Positions 39,435 through 52,200 of a stretch of DNA of 64,000 nucleotides are shown here, one piece after another. A program made the translations under genes and the position numbers. Under the pieces are notes generated by a model that ran no database searches, was not told where the DNA came from, and saw nothing but the letters and a program-made list of their open reading frames with translations. The DNA comes from Chrysomallon squamiferum (lineage: Eukaryota > Mollusca > Gastropoda > Neomphalida > Peltospiridae). Location: assembly GCA_012295275.1 (NCBI GenBank), contig CM022665.1, positions 36,941,933 through 37,005,932 of the forward strand, given 5' to 3'. How positions within the stretch are numbered: position 1 is the stretch's first letter; each line of letters opens with the position of its first letter.

Positions 39435-40808
39435 GTAATTAACAGAAAAATAAATACATTAAAATATATAAGCGTTATAAAGTTTAATGAAACACAAATA
39501 CATATAATGGTGTATTCATTTGTAATCAGTACTTCTGGTAATTTGTATTATTTATTTAAAACAATTTAAAAATTAAAAAATCCCTACACACTGGGCACCA
39601 GTCTATAAAATGAATAATGATAGGTTCATACATATATCAAGGCGCTCATATTACCCTTTTGAATTGTTTGATTGTTCATACTGTGCATATTCATAACACT
39701 GATTACTCCCAGTTCCGTCTTGGGTTCTATGACTTTTGTCTCAAAAACTTTTTTATGTGCTTTCTCGTCTATGGGAACAGGCATTAAAAAATAGCCATTA
39801 CTAAAAACTCTTCCTTTTATGTTGAAATCGGATTTCCTTTCACCTTACAATTAATATAAAAACTACATAGTTAACATCTAACACTTACGAGACGTCAGCT
39901 ACGTGATTTTTGTTTTGAATTGCACCATGATGCATTCAGTTTACATTACACCCAGGAATCTATAAGTCTATTCTGAAGAACTTTCATAAAGAGTTATATA
40001 GCTGTATGTTTACAAAATCTTATTTATGCAGAAAAAATCTTCTGGAACATTCGATGCTGCTCTTCGGAATATCTGTTTGTAACAGGTGGTACAACAAATG
40101 CGTCTTTACAACAGTAAGATCGAACTATTTTATAGATCGCTGCTTAAAAGATTTTAGTTCTGATAATTTTGCTAGTCTACTACACAGTACGGTACATTAC
40201 CTCTTCAATACACTCTCTCAACGTCATGTGGCAGGGTAACGGGGGATCCTCGCATTCACATTTCCACGTGAAGGAAACAATATGGGATTTTGAAAAATAG
40301 GTACAGTTTGTTTTTAAAATATTTAAGACATTGCAAAATCACACAGTCTTCATCTTATCTTAAATAGATTTTCATTTCATTTCTCAATAATCTTAACTAC
40401 AGTAGGGAAATATTTTGGACTACGAATATCTTATTTGTTTGTTGCTTTGTTTTATTATTATTATTTGATAGTTTTCTTCTTCTTTAAGTGTGTGTGTGTG
40501 GTTCGATAGAACAATTTTTAAGAGGTTATATTTAATATATCACAAGTTTACTTTTTAATTTTTAAAATTATTTATTTGTTATTGTTTTGTTTTTTTAACT
40601 TAGTTGTACCAGTGTTTTATTGTAAATTGCTGTTAACGTAATGAATATGTCTCTCTGCAAAATTTTAATTACATATAAAGCATTTAACCTGTTGTAACGG
40701 TTGTCACATTTTGAACGATATAATCATACACCATAATATGTGTATGTTTGTATGTACGTTTGTGTGTATGCATGAATCTGTATATGTATATTTGTGTGTG
40801 TGTTTATG

Positions 40809-40840
<32 letters not shown>

Positions 40841-40922
40841 TGTATATGTGTATGTATCTATCTGTTTATCTGTTTATCTATTTTAATTGTTTATTTCTAG
40901 TTTTGTTTTTTCAGAGATCACA

Positions 40923-43833
40923 ATGGTTTCTGTTATGTTACTGATACAGCTGGTATCGTTATTGATATCTCTCACTGTAACCGACAGTTGTACGACCGTT
41001 CCTGTTTTGTCTACTAAAAGATTAATTTTCTTTAAGACATTTAACAGCAGCATCCCCGAGACACAAACATACTTACAAATACCTATACTCCGCAGCCAAA
41101 AATTATGTGCAGAAAGTTGTTGCAACGTCTTAAAAGGTAACGAATGTTGGTTTCTGTAATCTGCACAAAGGCCAAATTTAAAAATATTTATTTATTTATT
41201 TATTTAACACTGTTACACATAATTATTATAAGATTGTAATTGGAAACAGTCATATATTTATAAGAATATTTATGGATGCGTATTTTTTTTGGGTGGTGTG
41301 TGCGCTTCTGTGCAATATCGGATTAAACCAAGTGGGGCTTTTAAATCAGACTCACAAAGTTAAAGTTAATTCTTATTAACGATTTTGTTACATGTGTCAT
41401 GTAGCCTGCAAACATCTTAATCTGGAATTGCATGCATGTTTCTGTGTGTATAGATAAATGAATACATGTATATGTGGGTGGGTGCGTGTGCATGTGTTTG
41501 AGAGAATGAATGTTTATATATCTATTAGAAATGTATCGTAATCAATGAATTAAAGTTAAAAGTTTTTAAAGATGAAATAAATTATTATTCTCTTCCATTA
41601 GTGTAGATGATTTTGTGAATTTAATAGATTTCTGTGTCACTTTTCTTTTAAAGATAAATGTCGAATGGCAATGTTCAGAAGAAATGCAGCTGCACAACAG
41701 CCGAACTGTTTTTTACTTCTTTGCGACTCCAGTACAAAGTGTCGAGTTGAAAAGACCACGATAGAAGAAAATATGATTCTAAATTTTGTTAGCAGGTTTT
41801 CCAATAATAGATACAGAGTCAAAAGAGAAGTAACTAATAATAGTGTATCTTCTACTACAGTAATGTCTCCAACATTGAAACCAGAAACAAAACAAACCAA
41901 CCAGCAAAACACCTTGAAATCATCTTCAACTAGCATGCCGATGTTGACATCCACACCGTCAACTACAGCAGCGACCAGTAGCATGCATCGGACAACTACC
42001 AAAGGACAAAGTACCTTTCCAACTCCTGTTCAGTTTAATTCCAGCAAACCGCTGAATTCAACTACAAGTGTTACAAAGTCTGTTACATTTTCTGTTACCA
42101 ATTCTGCTACTGGTTCATCAGGAACCACAACGCAGATTAACACTACAAAATTAACAGGCGTCGTCGACGCCTAGTAATAGTGCAGACGAAATCTTACCTA
42201 CACTACCACCTCCAAGAACAATAACAAATATTCAGGAAGCACATTTTCCAGAAAACGTCTCAAGCCAACAGACGACATCTGTGAAAGAAACTCCCGTGAC
42301 ATCTCAGGATTTAAATGTGAATGTGAGCACCACGTCTTTTAAAGTTACAAACGTTACGAAAGGAAATGAAGCAAATGTCACTAGTAATAATACAACGATT
42401 ATACATCCAGAGACGCCAACGACAACAGTAACTGCTGCAGCAACAACGAAAGAAATTAAACCTACCACACAATCTACAACAGCGACACAATCTGTAACAG
42501 CGGTAAAATCTACAACAGCGGCACCGTCTACAACAGCAACAACAGCAAATACCACGCAATCTACTACAACATTGTCAACAATATCGTCTACAATAATTCA
42601 CCCTACAGAATCGAAAAATAATACAACGGTTAACGTCACCATTTCTCACAAATCGACTCCAACAACGTCGATATCATCCAATAACCAAACAGTGTCTCAC
42701 AGCAGTGGTCAGCCAGTTTCAGCATCAAACAGTACAGTCTTGAGCACGACAAACGGTAACATTTTAATGTTAACATTTTTATAAATAAAAAAATTATTAA
42801 TTATAAGAAACCTTTAAATAACAGTGTATCATTAACCATCATTGATTTTTCCCATTCACTGGACAGTGAATTTGGACCAGAAAACCGTATGTTATCTCAA
42901 GAAAGAAGTAAGCTCGTCTATAATTCTGTATAAAATTAGACCTAGCCCGCATTAAAACCTTCTTTGTCTTTAGTTTCACATATTCCTGAGCAAACCCACT
43001 GGATCAGTTGCTGTCAGCCAATATCAAACAATTGGTTTACCATAGTCCACCTTTTTTTTCTGTCTGTGGGAAGGTATATATAAAAGTTGCATTGCTGCTA
43101 AAAATAAATAAATAAACAAATTAAAATAATAATAATAATAATAATAATAGTGGATAGTCCACTACGTGGTGGTGAAGGATTTCTTTTCACATTATCCGTA
43201 TGGTCCTTAATCATAATTAGGTATGTATGATGCCTTATAAATATAGATTAAAAAATAATTTAGATAGACAACTCAACCTCCAGAATAATGTTCCCTGAAT
43301 GCATGGTATTCATCCTTCAAATATGTATGTATTCACTGATAGACTTCCTCTGCCAACCCACAACTGAGCTGTTACATTCTTTCATCCAGTTAAATTAAAT
43401 TATGGCTTAGAATCTGCATTTTGTAAGTTACACTTGGTTATTGAAAACGTATCTGTTACAGACCAAGAGCACGTGCATTATATTTGTAATTACAGAGCAG
43501 CTTATAATACGACTAATTGTTCAGTAGTGTATATATTATACTGTTGGAACATAATTATACAGTTGTTTATGAATTTTAGAATAAATAAATCATAGCATGT
43601 ATCTTTTTATTAATTTCTTTACAGGTAATGTGACAGAAATGTCAAACGGAACTTTCCTGTTTGCAGCTACTGCGGTTGACAAAAGGTTGATCGTGGTTCT
43701 TGTTGGCGCCCTCTCAGTGGGTTTGATATTTTTCATCGCAGTTGTAGCCCTTGTGGGTAGAAGACTGTATGAGAGCTGGCAGAGAAGACATTATTCCAGA
43801 ATCGATTATCTCGTTAACGGGATGTATAATTAG
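40923..43833 (+). CDS. MANSC1-like type I membrane protein (MANSC domain, mucin stalk, TM), one-base frame conflict
   Basis: Exons: 40915-41136 (ATG 40923, A at -3, G at +4), 41654-42755 and 43625-43833. The N-terminus is a signal peptide (MVSVMLLIQLVSLLISLTV). The MANSC domain follows: LCAESCCNVLKDKC, then QPNCFLLLCDSSTKC, which matches the human MANSC1 cysteine pattern and QPNC motif. A furin-like RVKR sits just after it. Some 300 residues rich in Thr/Ser with many N-x-S/T sites form a mucin-like stalk. The last exon has a TM segment (LIVVLVGALSVGLIFFIAVV) and a tail YSRIDYLVNGMYN, close to human YSRLDYLINGIY. The long exon is read in one frame to a TAG at 42172-42174 and in the next frame from about 42155 to its donor. 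Exon lengths sum to 3n+1, so one surplus base (possibly G at 42157-42158) separates two otherwise intact halves. The role of MANSC1 is poorly known. Confidence 0.82.
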
Positions 43834-45069
43834 GCACGTCAGCTTAAAATAGGGTTCAAAAAGATAAACGATAAATATATCCGGGGCAAAGTTCCGATTG
43901 TTCCTTAACCCATGTCAGATAACAAAATACCGACACCATTAAGCATTCATTCCAGGATAAAATTTTACGACTTCTAAATTTATCCATGATTTTTATGCAT
44001 CAGTATCCTTTATTGTTTGAAGGATAGCCATCCAAATGCGGGAAATTCGCAGATATTAGCCATATTTGAATTAATTCACATTATTGGTAAATGTGAACAA
44101 ATATATTGGCATTTTATTTATTATTTTGTAGTCTTCGTTGTAAATAAGTCCCTGGCACTGTCTCCCCAACCCATAAATAATGTTAAAACCAGCAAAATGG
44201 TTATGACAACAACAATAACAAAATACATGTAAAATCGAGTAATTAAATAACATGGTGATAATGAGTACAGGAATTTAACCAGTACAACAGTCGTTTTCAT
44301 TTAATAAATTATTTATGGTAATTACCACAAATAAGTATGATAGAGCGAACCTTATTATTCATCCGAGAAACTACACTAAAAGTGAGATCTAAAGCTTTAG
44401 AAATAAAAACTTCAAAATATGGAATACTACTTGTAATTAGTATAATTTGGTGATGGATTAAAAATAATAATAAACTGGATTATTGTGATTATGATGTTCT
44501 TTAAATAATTGAAAATGGTTGAAATATAGGCTCTATATAATGATTATAATAATCTGCTATCACCTGTGTATTTCCATTATGTCAGCAACATTTTCACAAT
44601 AAAAAAACCTCATGTATTATTTATTTATTTTCTTTCTTTCTTTTTCTAAAAACCTTCACAGAAATCACATCACTGCACAATCTTGTCTTCATACTTTTCT
44701 ATTGATTTTGCATGATTCATCAAAATCATTATCTGTTGCAAGATTGAAATGTAGACTTACGTGAATGAATCACTCTGTGTAGTGATTGCTATAGCATCAG
44801 AGCATCAGATGGGTTAATATATTTAAAAAGTAATAAATAAATAAATAATATATAATAATAATAATAACAATAACTTTATAAAAAATAATATTAAAAACAA
44901 ATGTTGTATAGAAAATGGATAGGTGCAGAACTTACACAAGCAATCACCAGTGGTGTAAAATGTCCACCCAAACCTGCGGAAATCTGCTCTTCTTTTTTTT
45001 CGAAATATATTTTCGTCCCCCACCCCAACCCCGAAAACTTTTTTTTTTTTTTTTTTTCAATTTAAGTTT

Positions 45070-46051
45070 TTAAACTTATAACACATCTGAAGCTGAACCG
45101 AACGAAATGGACCGGTTGTGAAGGGAACGAAAATGGAAAATTACTGTGGTGTGTCTGCGCATCGTTTTCGCGTTGCTGCAGTTTTGTGCTGTTTGAAATT
45201 TTGCTCTATTTTTTTTTTTTTTTTTTTTTTCTTCCTCTCAAAGCCTGCTGACACCCCTGATGTACACAGTAATAATATAAAAACTACATGTTTTTTTCAA
45301 GGTTTTTTTTTTAGGGTTTTTTTCAGTCTTTCAACATAAAATGGCTTTGTTTATAAAGTAAATAATAATAATAATGGCGGATAACAATTCTTTTAAACAT
45401 ATTTTAATTTATTCCATACTGAAACGCAGTCCATCTTTGCTATAATCAACACAACAAAACAGCTATATTAACAAAACAAAACAGAATTATGTTTTAAATA
45501 TATATATTAAATTAACTATGTTGAGTATTTTTTTAAAATATTTTTAATATAAATTATATAAAACTTTTCTTTTCCTAAAAAGTTGTTTCTTGTTACTTAT
45601 TAATACTTACTTTAATAAATAAAGGTTACACTTAAAGAATAAAAAAGAGCAAATGTATCTCAGCTGAATCATATTTGTTTTGAATGAACTGATCCGAATT
45701 CTTTTTTTTTTTTTTTTTTTTTTTTTATTATTATTACTATTGTACATTTTTTTTTTTAAACTGTAACATTTTATATTGCCAAGTGTTGATGTTTCCTTTA
45801 CCAAAGGTTTCGGAAAGACAGTTATTAGCGGAGGATGTAACATCCATTAAAAAGAAAAAAAAATTGTGAGAAGACCACAGGTTAATGTGTACTGAAGTTA
45901 TACATTTTTTTATAAGACTGTAATGCAGTATTTCATGAAGCTGAAACGAAATGGACCGGTTGTGAAGGAAAATTACTGTGGTATGTCTGCGCATCGTTTT
46001 TGCGCGTTGCTGCATACAGCGATCATTTTTGTTCTACTTGAAATTTTCCGA

Positions 46052-46086
<35 letters not shown>

Positions 46087-46631
46087 CTTCTGCCTGTTGA
46101 CATCCCTGACACACACTCACGCATAAAAAAGAACAATGTTTTATCAGTAATTGTATTTTTTTTTTTTTTTTTTTTTTTTTCAACTTTCAACATGAAATGG
46201 TTTTGTGTTTATAAACTAAAAAAAAAAAAAAAAAAAAAAACGAGAAATAAATTGTCGATAAATGTAAAGCTAATATTTCTGGAAACTATCGTTTTAAACA
46301 TTTTTATTTATACCATATTATTGAAATATAGTCCATATTAGCTATCTAATACAATTAACAAAACAAAAAATTATGGGGTTTAATGATTTTTTTTTTTTTT
46401 TTTTTTTTTTAAATAATTATGTAAAGTATTTTTTGTTAAATATTTTAAATATAAAACATTAAAAACTTCTCTTTTTTCCTCCTATAAAGTTGAAGGTTTT
46501 TTTTTATTATTATTATTTATTTATTAATACCTATTTGTAAAATGGCTGTAATAAATAAAAGTAACACTTTAAACGAAAAAAGAGCAAATGGATATCAAAT
46601 CAATCATATTCGTTTTGAATGAACTGATTAC

Positions 46632-46662
<31 letters not shown>

Positions 46663-46965
46663 CAATATAAGTATAATGTTGATTCTGTAAATCAACATTT
46701 CAGTAATTTTATTATTTTTGTTATTGATTTTTATTTTTATTTTATTTTATTTTATTATTTATTTATTTTTTATTTTTATTTTTTATTTTATTTTATTTTT
46801 TGAACGTTAATATATTATACTGCCTTACAGCGATATTTCTTTTACTCAGAATTTCAGACTGACATTTATTAGTGGAGGATGTTATAGCCACTGAAAAGAA
46901 ATATTTTGGTGAGAAGACTACAGGTTAATAATGTGGACTGAAGGTATACATTTATATTTTTAATT
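45070..46965 (+). repeat. tandem duplication, two diverged units of about 0.85 and 1.04 kb
   Basis: Unit 1 (about 45070-45925) and unit 2 (about 45926-46965) share a series of blocks in the same order. These are ATGGACCGGTTGTGAAGG (45107 and 45951), TGTCTGCGCATCGTTTT, CTGTTGACA/CTGCTGACA...CCCTGA, AGAGCAAATG, GTTTTGAATGAACTGAT, and AGTGGAGGATGT/AGCGGAGGATGT with GTGAGAAGAC. The offset grows from 844 to 1043 bases because unit 2 has longer poly-T and (TTTTA) inserts. Units diverge by many substitutions, so the event is not recent. The CpG-containing head of each unit stands out from the AT-rich surroundings. Confidence 0.8.
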
Positions 46966-47712
46966 TTTTATTGAGATAAGCAAAGGCAAACATGTTAATA
47001 CATCAAGGAATAAAACTAAAAATATTAAGAAAATAGTAAAATAATTTATTAACAATAAATGTTCACAAAAAAGAAATAGTCAAACAGTAATAATATTCTC
47101 TGGAATTGCCATTGTCAACCTTTTCTTGGAGGAAGGCAGTCATTTTAAAAGCTTTTCTAAGGTTCTATGGCCTTCTGTCAAACAAGGATTCAGTATGAAC
47201 AAAATAGAAACCCCTTTCTCACATTGTTCAGTTTCTGGCCCCCATCTAATGTGCAAGGGCCCTTACAGGTGGAGATGTTTTTTTGTAACTCTTTGTTTTA
47301 CATCTTTTATTTTGTATACTAAAATCTTTGATATTAGATTAAAAAACATGTTGGTATGTTTTAGAATAGCAGATACAAGCTAATATTTTAAGCCTGAATG
47401 CACTATACCGTAATAAAACAATTTAATTACCCATTGTAATAATATATGTATCGGACTGAATATATAAGCATTTAGGGGAGAAATAAAGGTTGTCAGCATA
47501 CTTTGGTGATGAAGCCTAAATGTACATACTGTGTCATCATAAATAATGTTAAAATTAAACATCAATATTTCAAATTTAATGACAAGCCCACTCAATGATT
47601 CCTTTGAGGTGTGGTGAAAGAATGCTAATGATAAAAAATATTTTGAAAATTCTCATCTTAACTAAACAATGTACCCAGACCATGTGAAAAGTATTACCTT
47701 TATAATGTTAAT

Positions 47713-47935
47713 AAATTTGTTAATAGTCTTTATCAAAAGGAATCTTAACTAAACATTTTGGGAAAAATGTTTGTTGATTATATCAGTAATACTTAGTTGA
47801 CAGCCTTTTCCAAAAGGGCGTCTGCAAAATCACATTCCAGATATTAAAAATATTAATAGCTGTGTTAACAGTCACTGTCAAAAGGAACCCTTGCTTAAAG
47901 TGGTTCTACAAAATGCCAAATTGTCCCATGGACAC
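47713..47935 (+). repeat. degenerate tandem repeat, period about 70-76 bp, three copies
   Basis: A block TTGTTAATAGTC-TTATCAAAAGGAA recurs as TAGTTGACAGCC-TTTCCAAAAGGG and TGTTAACAGTC-CTGTCAAAAGGAA, at about 47717, 47793 and 47863. A weaker fourth copy may lie at about 47630. Judged by eye. Confidence 0.5.
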
Positions 47936-48103
47936 TTCTGATGGATTGAAAGAATAATTATTTTGCATTCTCTCCTATCTTTCACTCAGTGTACACTATA
48001 AAACAAAATTCTTGAGTCTTAAAGGAAAGCAGGAAAGGAATAGGGGGTGGTGACTTTAAAACATTTTGGTAAACACTTTAATGATAAAAAATAAGAAACA
48101 AAG

Positions 48104-48109
48104 TTTATT
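48104..48109 (-). terminator. poly(A) signal of the cadherin-like gene
   Basis: AATAAA on the minus strand, 47 bases after the stop at 48156, would give a very short 3' UTR. It is the first such hexamer after the stop. Confidence 0.45.
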
Positions 48110-48155
48110 GCTTTAATACAAATTATAAACTTCGACCTTTGAAAAGATATCAGTA

Positions 48156-49178
48156 CTACACAATTCTGTCACTGTCTGGCTCTATGATACAGGCTGGCTT
48201 TAAACGTGACTCTTTGTAAATTACTGCTTTGGCTTTTGGTGGAGTTCTGAAAGTGATTTTTTCTTCAATTGTTTCATCTGTATCTTTATTTGAATGAAGT
48301 CTGAAAAAACAATGTGTTTAAACAATTCTTTTAAAATACTATATATATACATATTATCATACAATAGTTACTTGTGCTACTACAAACCAACAACATGACA
48401 TATTTTAATTAACTTTGTGCATGTGAAATACTATTAATGTCCAAAAATTAAAAGTCTTCACAACTAAATTATAACACACCCAAGCTTGGTTTGATGAATA
48501 TTGTTTATGTGCTACATTTTGGACTCACCTTGATTTGTTTATGCAGATGACTCCAATACAAATGATTCCACTAAGAAAGATAAATCCTGCAGTAACAGAA
48601 AGTGGTTTGGTAAATATGCCAAGTTTTTTAGCAGCTATGGCTGCCATTCTTCGATACTTCAACATCACACGATGTATAGCTCTAGAGTTGTTGTGTGCTA
48701 GTCTGAAATATCAGTATTTTATTTTATATAAACTTTATAAAGGTTTATGTTTGTAGTTATTCTGATAATAATTACAATTATTTATTAACCCATATCTCCA
48801 GATATTTCCAAAATTAGTTGCTTATTAATCTAAATCAGTATTTTATTTCCCAGAAATTTTAAAGATACAGCAAGTTTTATTGTTATTATCTATTTTCATC
48901 TTTGAAAACACACTGTTACTGAATAACATTAAATTTATAAAATTTTACCTTAACATTTCAATTGCAGAAACTGGTTTGGTTGTATTTGTAACAGATATGT
49001 ATAGCTCTGAGCTGAATATTAATAACAAGAACAACAACATCAATAATAATGATACTGTAAACTATAATAGGTTTTAAAACCCAACTAACCACCTAAATTT
49101 CAAAACATCAGCAATATGTTTCCACCCAGCATAAAGTACATTTCAGTCTTAATTTAAATATTCTACTCTCATTTCTAA

Positions 49179-49224
<46 letters not shown>

Positions 49225-52200
49225 ATGCATTATTTATTACTTTTCACAAATTCTCAGCTGAAATCTGCTGTATCAATTGTTATTCCTCCCAGCTGAAGAA
49301 GACACTTTTAAACTTCATTTGTACATTTATTTTTATCGGTCTCTCAAAAGAATATTTGCAGACAACTATGTAATCGGTTTATGATTAGTTGTGATATAGT
49401 GCAAAATGACTGTTATAATCTGCCATATAACATTCAAAACAGTTCCATAATTAACTGAATAGTTCCAAACAGTTATTAGTATATATTTTTTTTAATTTGA
49501 TAAAAACCATTATAATCTTTTACAAATAATTGTTGCAAATTATAATAACTGGAATGTTTACCTATGTCCATAAGAATGTGAGTATGAAATCTTGATCTGG
49601 TCTATTGCCACACTTACATTGAATATCTTACTCAGTTCACTATGAAAAAAAAATGAAAAAACCATATGTGTATATATATATATATATGTATGTATATCGC
49701 TGAATTAATAGTGCTGGTAATAAATTAATTAAACAGTGATACCTTTGAATTAGAACTATCCACAGTTCCTGTTTACTGCCTAATTTGTTACTAGGTAAAA
49801 ATTAATGATTTTAAAGAAATTTGTTTTAATGACTAAAAAGAATTGTTGGAACAGTTACAAACTGGAATGAATAAGCATTTAACAATACCTCCTCATATTT
49901 TAATATTAACAGTTATCAGTATCAGTCACATAGTTCTTGAATAGAATGATAAACTGCACTTTTAACCAGGGATTATGTTGCATTTTAAGGGTTCTGAATT
50001 ACAGAGGTATTCATATTCCATTTGTTGAAAGGTTTATTTCACTGCAAACTGAATTTTGTAATTTAATCTTTGTTTACTTTGTCATAAAAATCTATATTTA
50101 AAAAAAAATATTGTTGACAATTTTGAGCTGTTTTGCTCTAGAATCAATTTCTTACGTTTCAATCCAAACTGGGTTTCTTTCAAGAAGTTCTTTTGAAAAT
50201 GGAACATCAATGCGTACAGGTCCATTTGGATTACCAATGAATACCTGTAATGGGATAAAATTACATATATCAGATGTTAAGTGTATATAAACATATAAAT
50301 GTGAAAATTTTATAACAGCATTTTTGTAGAGATGCATAGTAATTATTTTTGTTGTTGACTCTTAAGGTTTGTACTGTTTAAAGTATTTCTTGTATATTTT
50401 TGAAAAGGAAATTAAAATTTCTAAATCTGCAAAGAATGGATAATTTGAATGTAAAGCACAAAATATTAAAATGTTTCTGAATAGATAAATAATTCAGACA
50501 GTTTTAATTTTATTTAACATTCCATCTAGTTTTCATTCATCTGAGAATGTTTTCACTAAAATTTAGAATTATACTGATTAGATGTATTAAGAATATTTTA
50601 TTATTACTATTATTTATTTATTTTAATTTTTTTTTTATCTTCTACAAAGTTATTTTAAGAAAGAATAAAACCAGTGTAAGCAAAATAATTCACTTCGACA
50701 GGAACATTTGTTTTTAAAGGGTCCATCCCATGGTCTGTTGCTCTGATAGTGAACACGGTAAACCACTGCTTTTTAGGGGGACGCATTTTCAGAACCAACT
50801 TCCCTGAGTCATTGTTTAAAGAGAACAACTCAGGACGTCTGGATAGCAAATTTTAAAAATTATAAAAATAATAATAAAAATAATAAAATAAAATAAAATA
50901 ATTAAAAATTCAGAATTACAAAAAGAAGACAAATTATAAATGTTTGTTTAATTTGCAGTTATTCTATAAACAGAAATGCTGAAGTACAACACAATATACT
51001 TTCTAGGTTGGCTTCTCAAATTCTGTCAGCCTGAATAAACTAATCAGTGTTAATTTAGACATCTCAGCTAACTTTTTAACTAACATAAATTATAGCAATC
51101 TAAAATAAGAAATATTTGGTCTCCAGAACTTGGTCCTTGGTTAAGTAATTAGCAATAAAGGATTTTTTATATACAATTTTCCATAGACAGGCAGTGACTT
51201 TCTGCCTTTGATATGCAAGTTATGACCAGAATGAGAAATTAATCAAATTGGAGACCACTGTAAGTTAGGTGAGGACTTAAACTCATTCCTTTTTTTGTAA
51301 TGTTTCAGCATAAAGTCAATACATTCTTAATCAACACAGTTCCCACTATTCAGACAATAATGTTATATGAAAACAATAAACATTAGCTAAACTTTTGCTG
51401 ATTTTCTATTTATAAATAAAAAAAAGCTTAAATTAAGTTTGTCCTTGCTCTTTGCTACTGACCGTTTTTCCACTATTTTGTAACTAATCACTCCATTGCT
51501 TCCAATATCCTCATCAACAGCCTGTAAACAAACATTAAAAAAATAAAAATATAACAAATAAAAAAAATTAACAGTTCCAAATTTATGAAGTAATACAGAT
51601 ATTTTATTTACAGCTGTTATAATTTTGAAGCAATAATTTCACCATTCAATAACTGCCTAAAGTAATGATTTTCTGTCATAAATGTGATATTAAAGTAGTG
51701 AAAACTAAATTTCTGTAGACCTTAAAGTTTAATTTTCAGAATTCTTCCATCAAAAATTATTTATTAATGATATTTGAAATATTTTGCCTTTACTGTCGTC
51801 AGTATCCTTTTTCTGATCCCCATTTACCAGTTTATCAGTATTCAGCAATTTTAGAATTTCTTTTTCTTTTTTTTTTCTTCTTTTTTCTAAAGTAAATTTG
51901 ATTTTAAAAATGCTTTTATAGAATAAAACTTAATTATAGAAATAGTTATAAAAAAAAAAATTAAATTGAAAAAAAAGCTGATATAATTTTAGAAATAGTA
52001 TTAAAAAAAAAGCTAATATAATTTAAGAAAAGTTTTTGAAAAAGAAAATTTTCTAAACCTTCACATATCCAATAAATGTTCCTGTTTTCACATCTTCTGG
52101 AAGGCTGAATGAATATGCTGGTTTTTCAAATACAGGACTAAAGTTGTTTTCAGTGATGTTTATTATGTTTATAGTGACAACTGTTTTACATGAAATGTCA

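Larger units (their letters stand above)
36161..40914. other. spacer between the SR gene and the MANSC1-like gene, low complexity
   Basis: No convincing gene. It contains (ATT)n, (AT)n, (TG)n/(CG)n and (TAA)n microsatellites and TATG/TGTA runs (about 40740-40870). A 139-codon open frame (36236-36655) is mostly poly-Leu from the ATT repeat. Non-coding first exons of the downstream gene probably lie here, because its first coding exon starts at a splice acceptor, but I cannot locate them. Confidence 0.55.
43834..48103. other. spacer between the MANSC1-like gene and the cadherin-like gene
   Basis: The beginning is the MANSC1-like 3' UTR; an AATAAA near 44598 is one possible poly(A) signal. The rest holds a large tandem duplication (45070-46965) and a degenerate roughly 75-bp array (47713-47935), both listed separately. 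Short frames over poly-T runs are poly-Phe artefacts. No gene is recognised. Confidence 0.6.

Noticed and set aside
42304-42559. Minus-strand open frames with poly-Val or poly-Cys composition, and 41637-42002
   Set aside because: They are antisense of the Thr-rich mucin exon; the composition follows from ACA/ACN codons.
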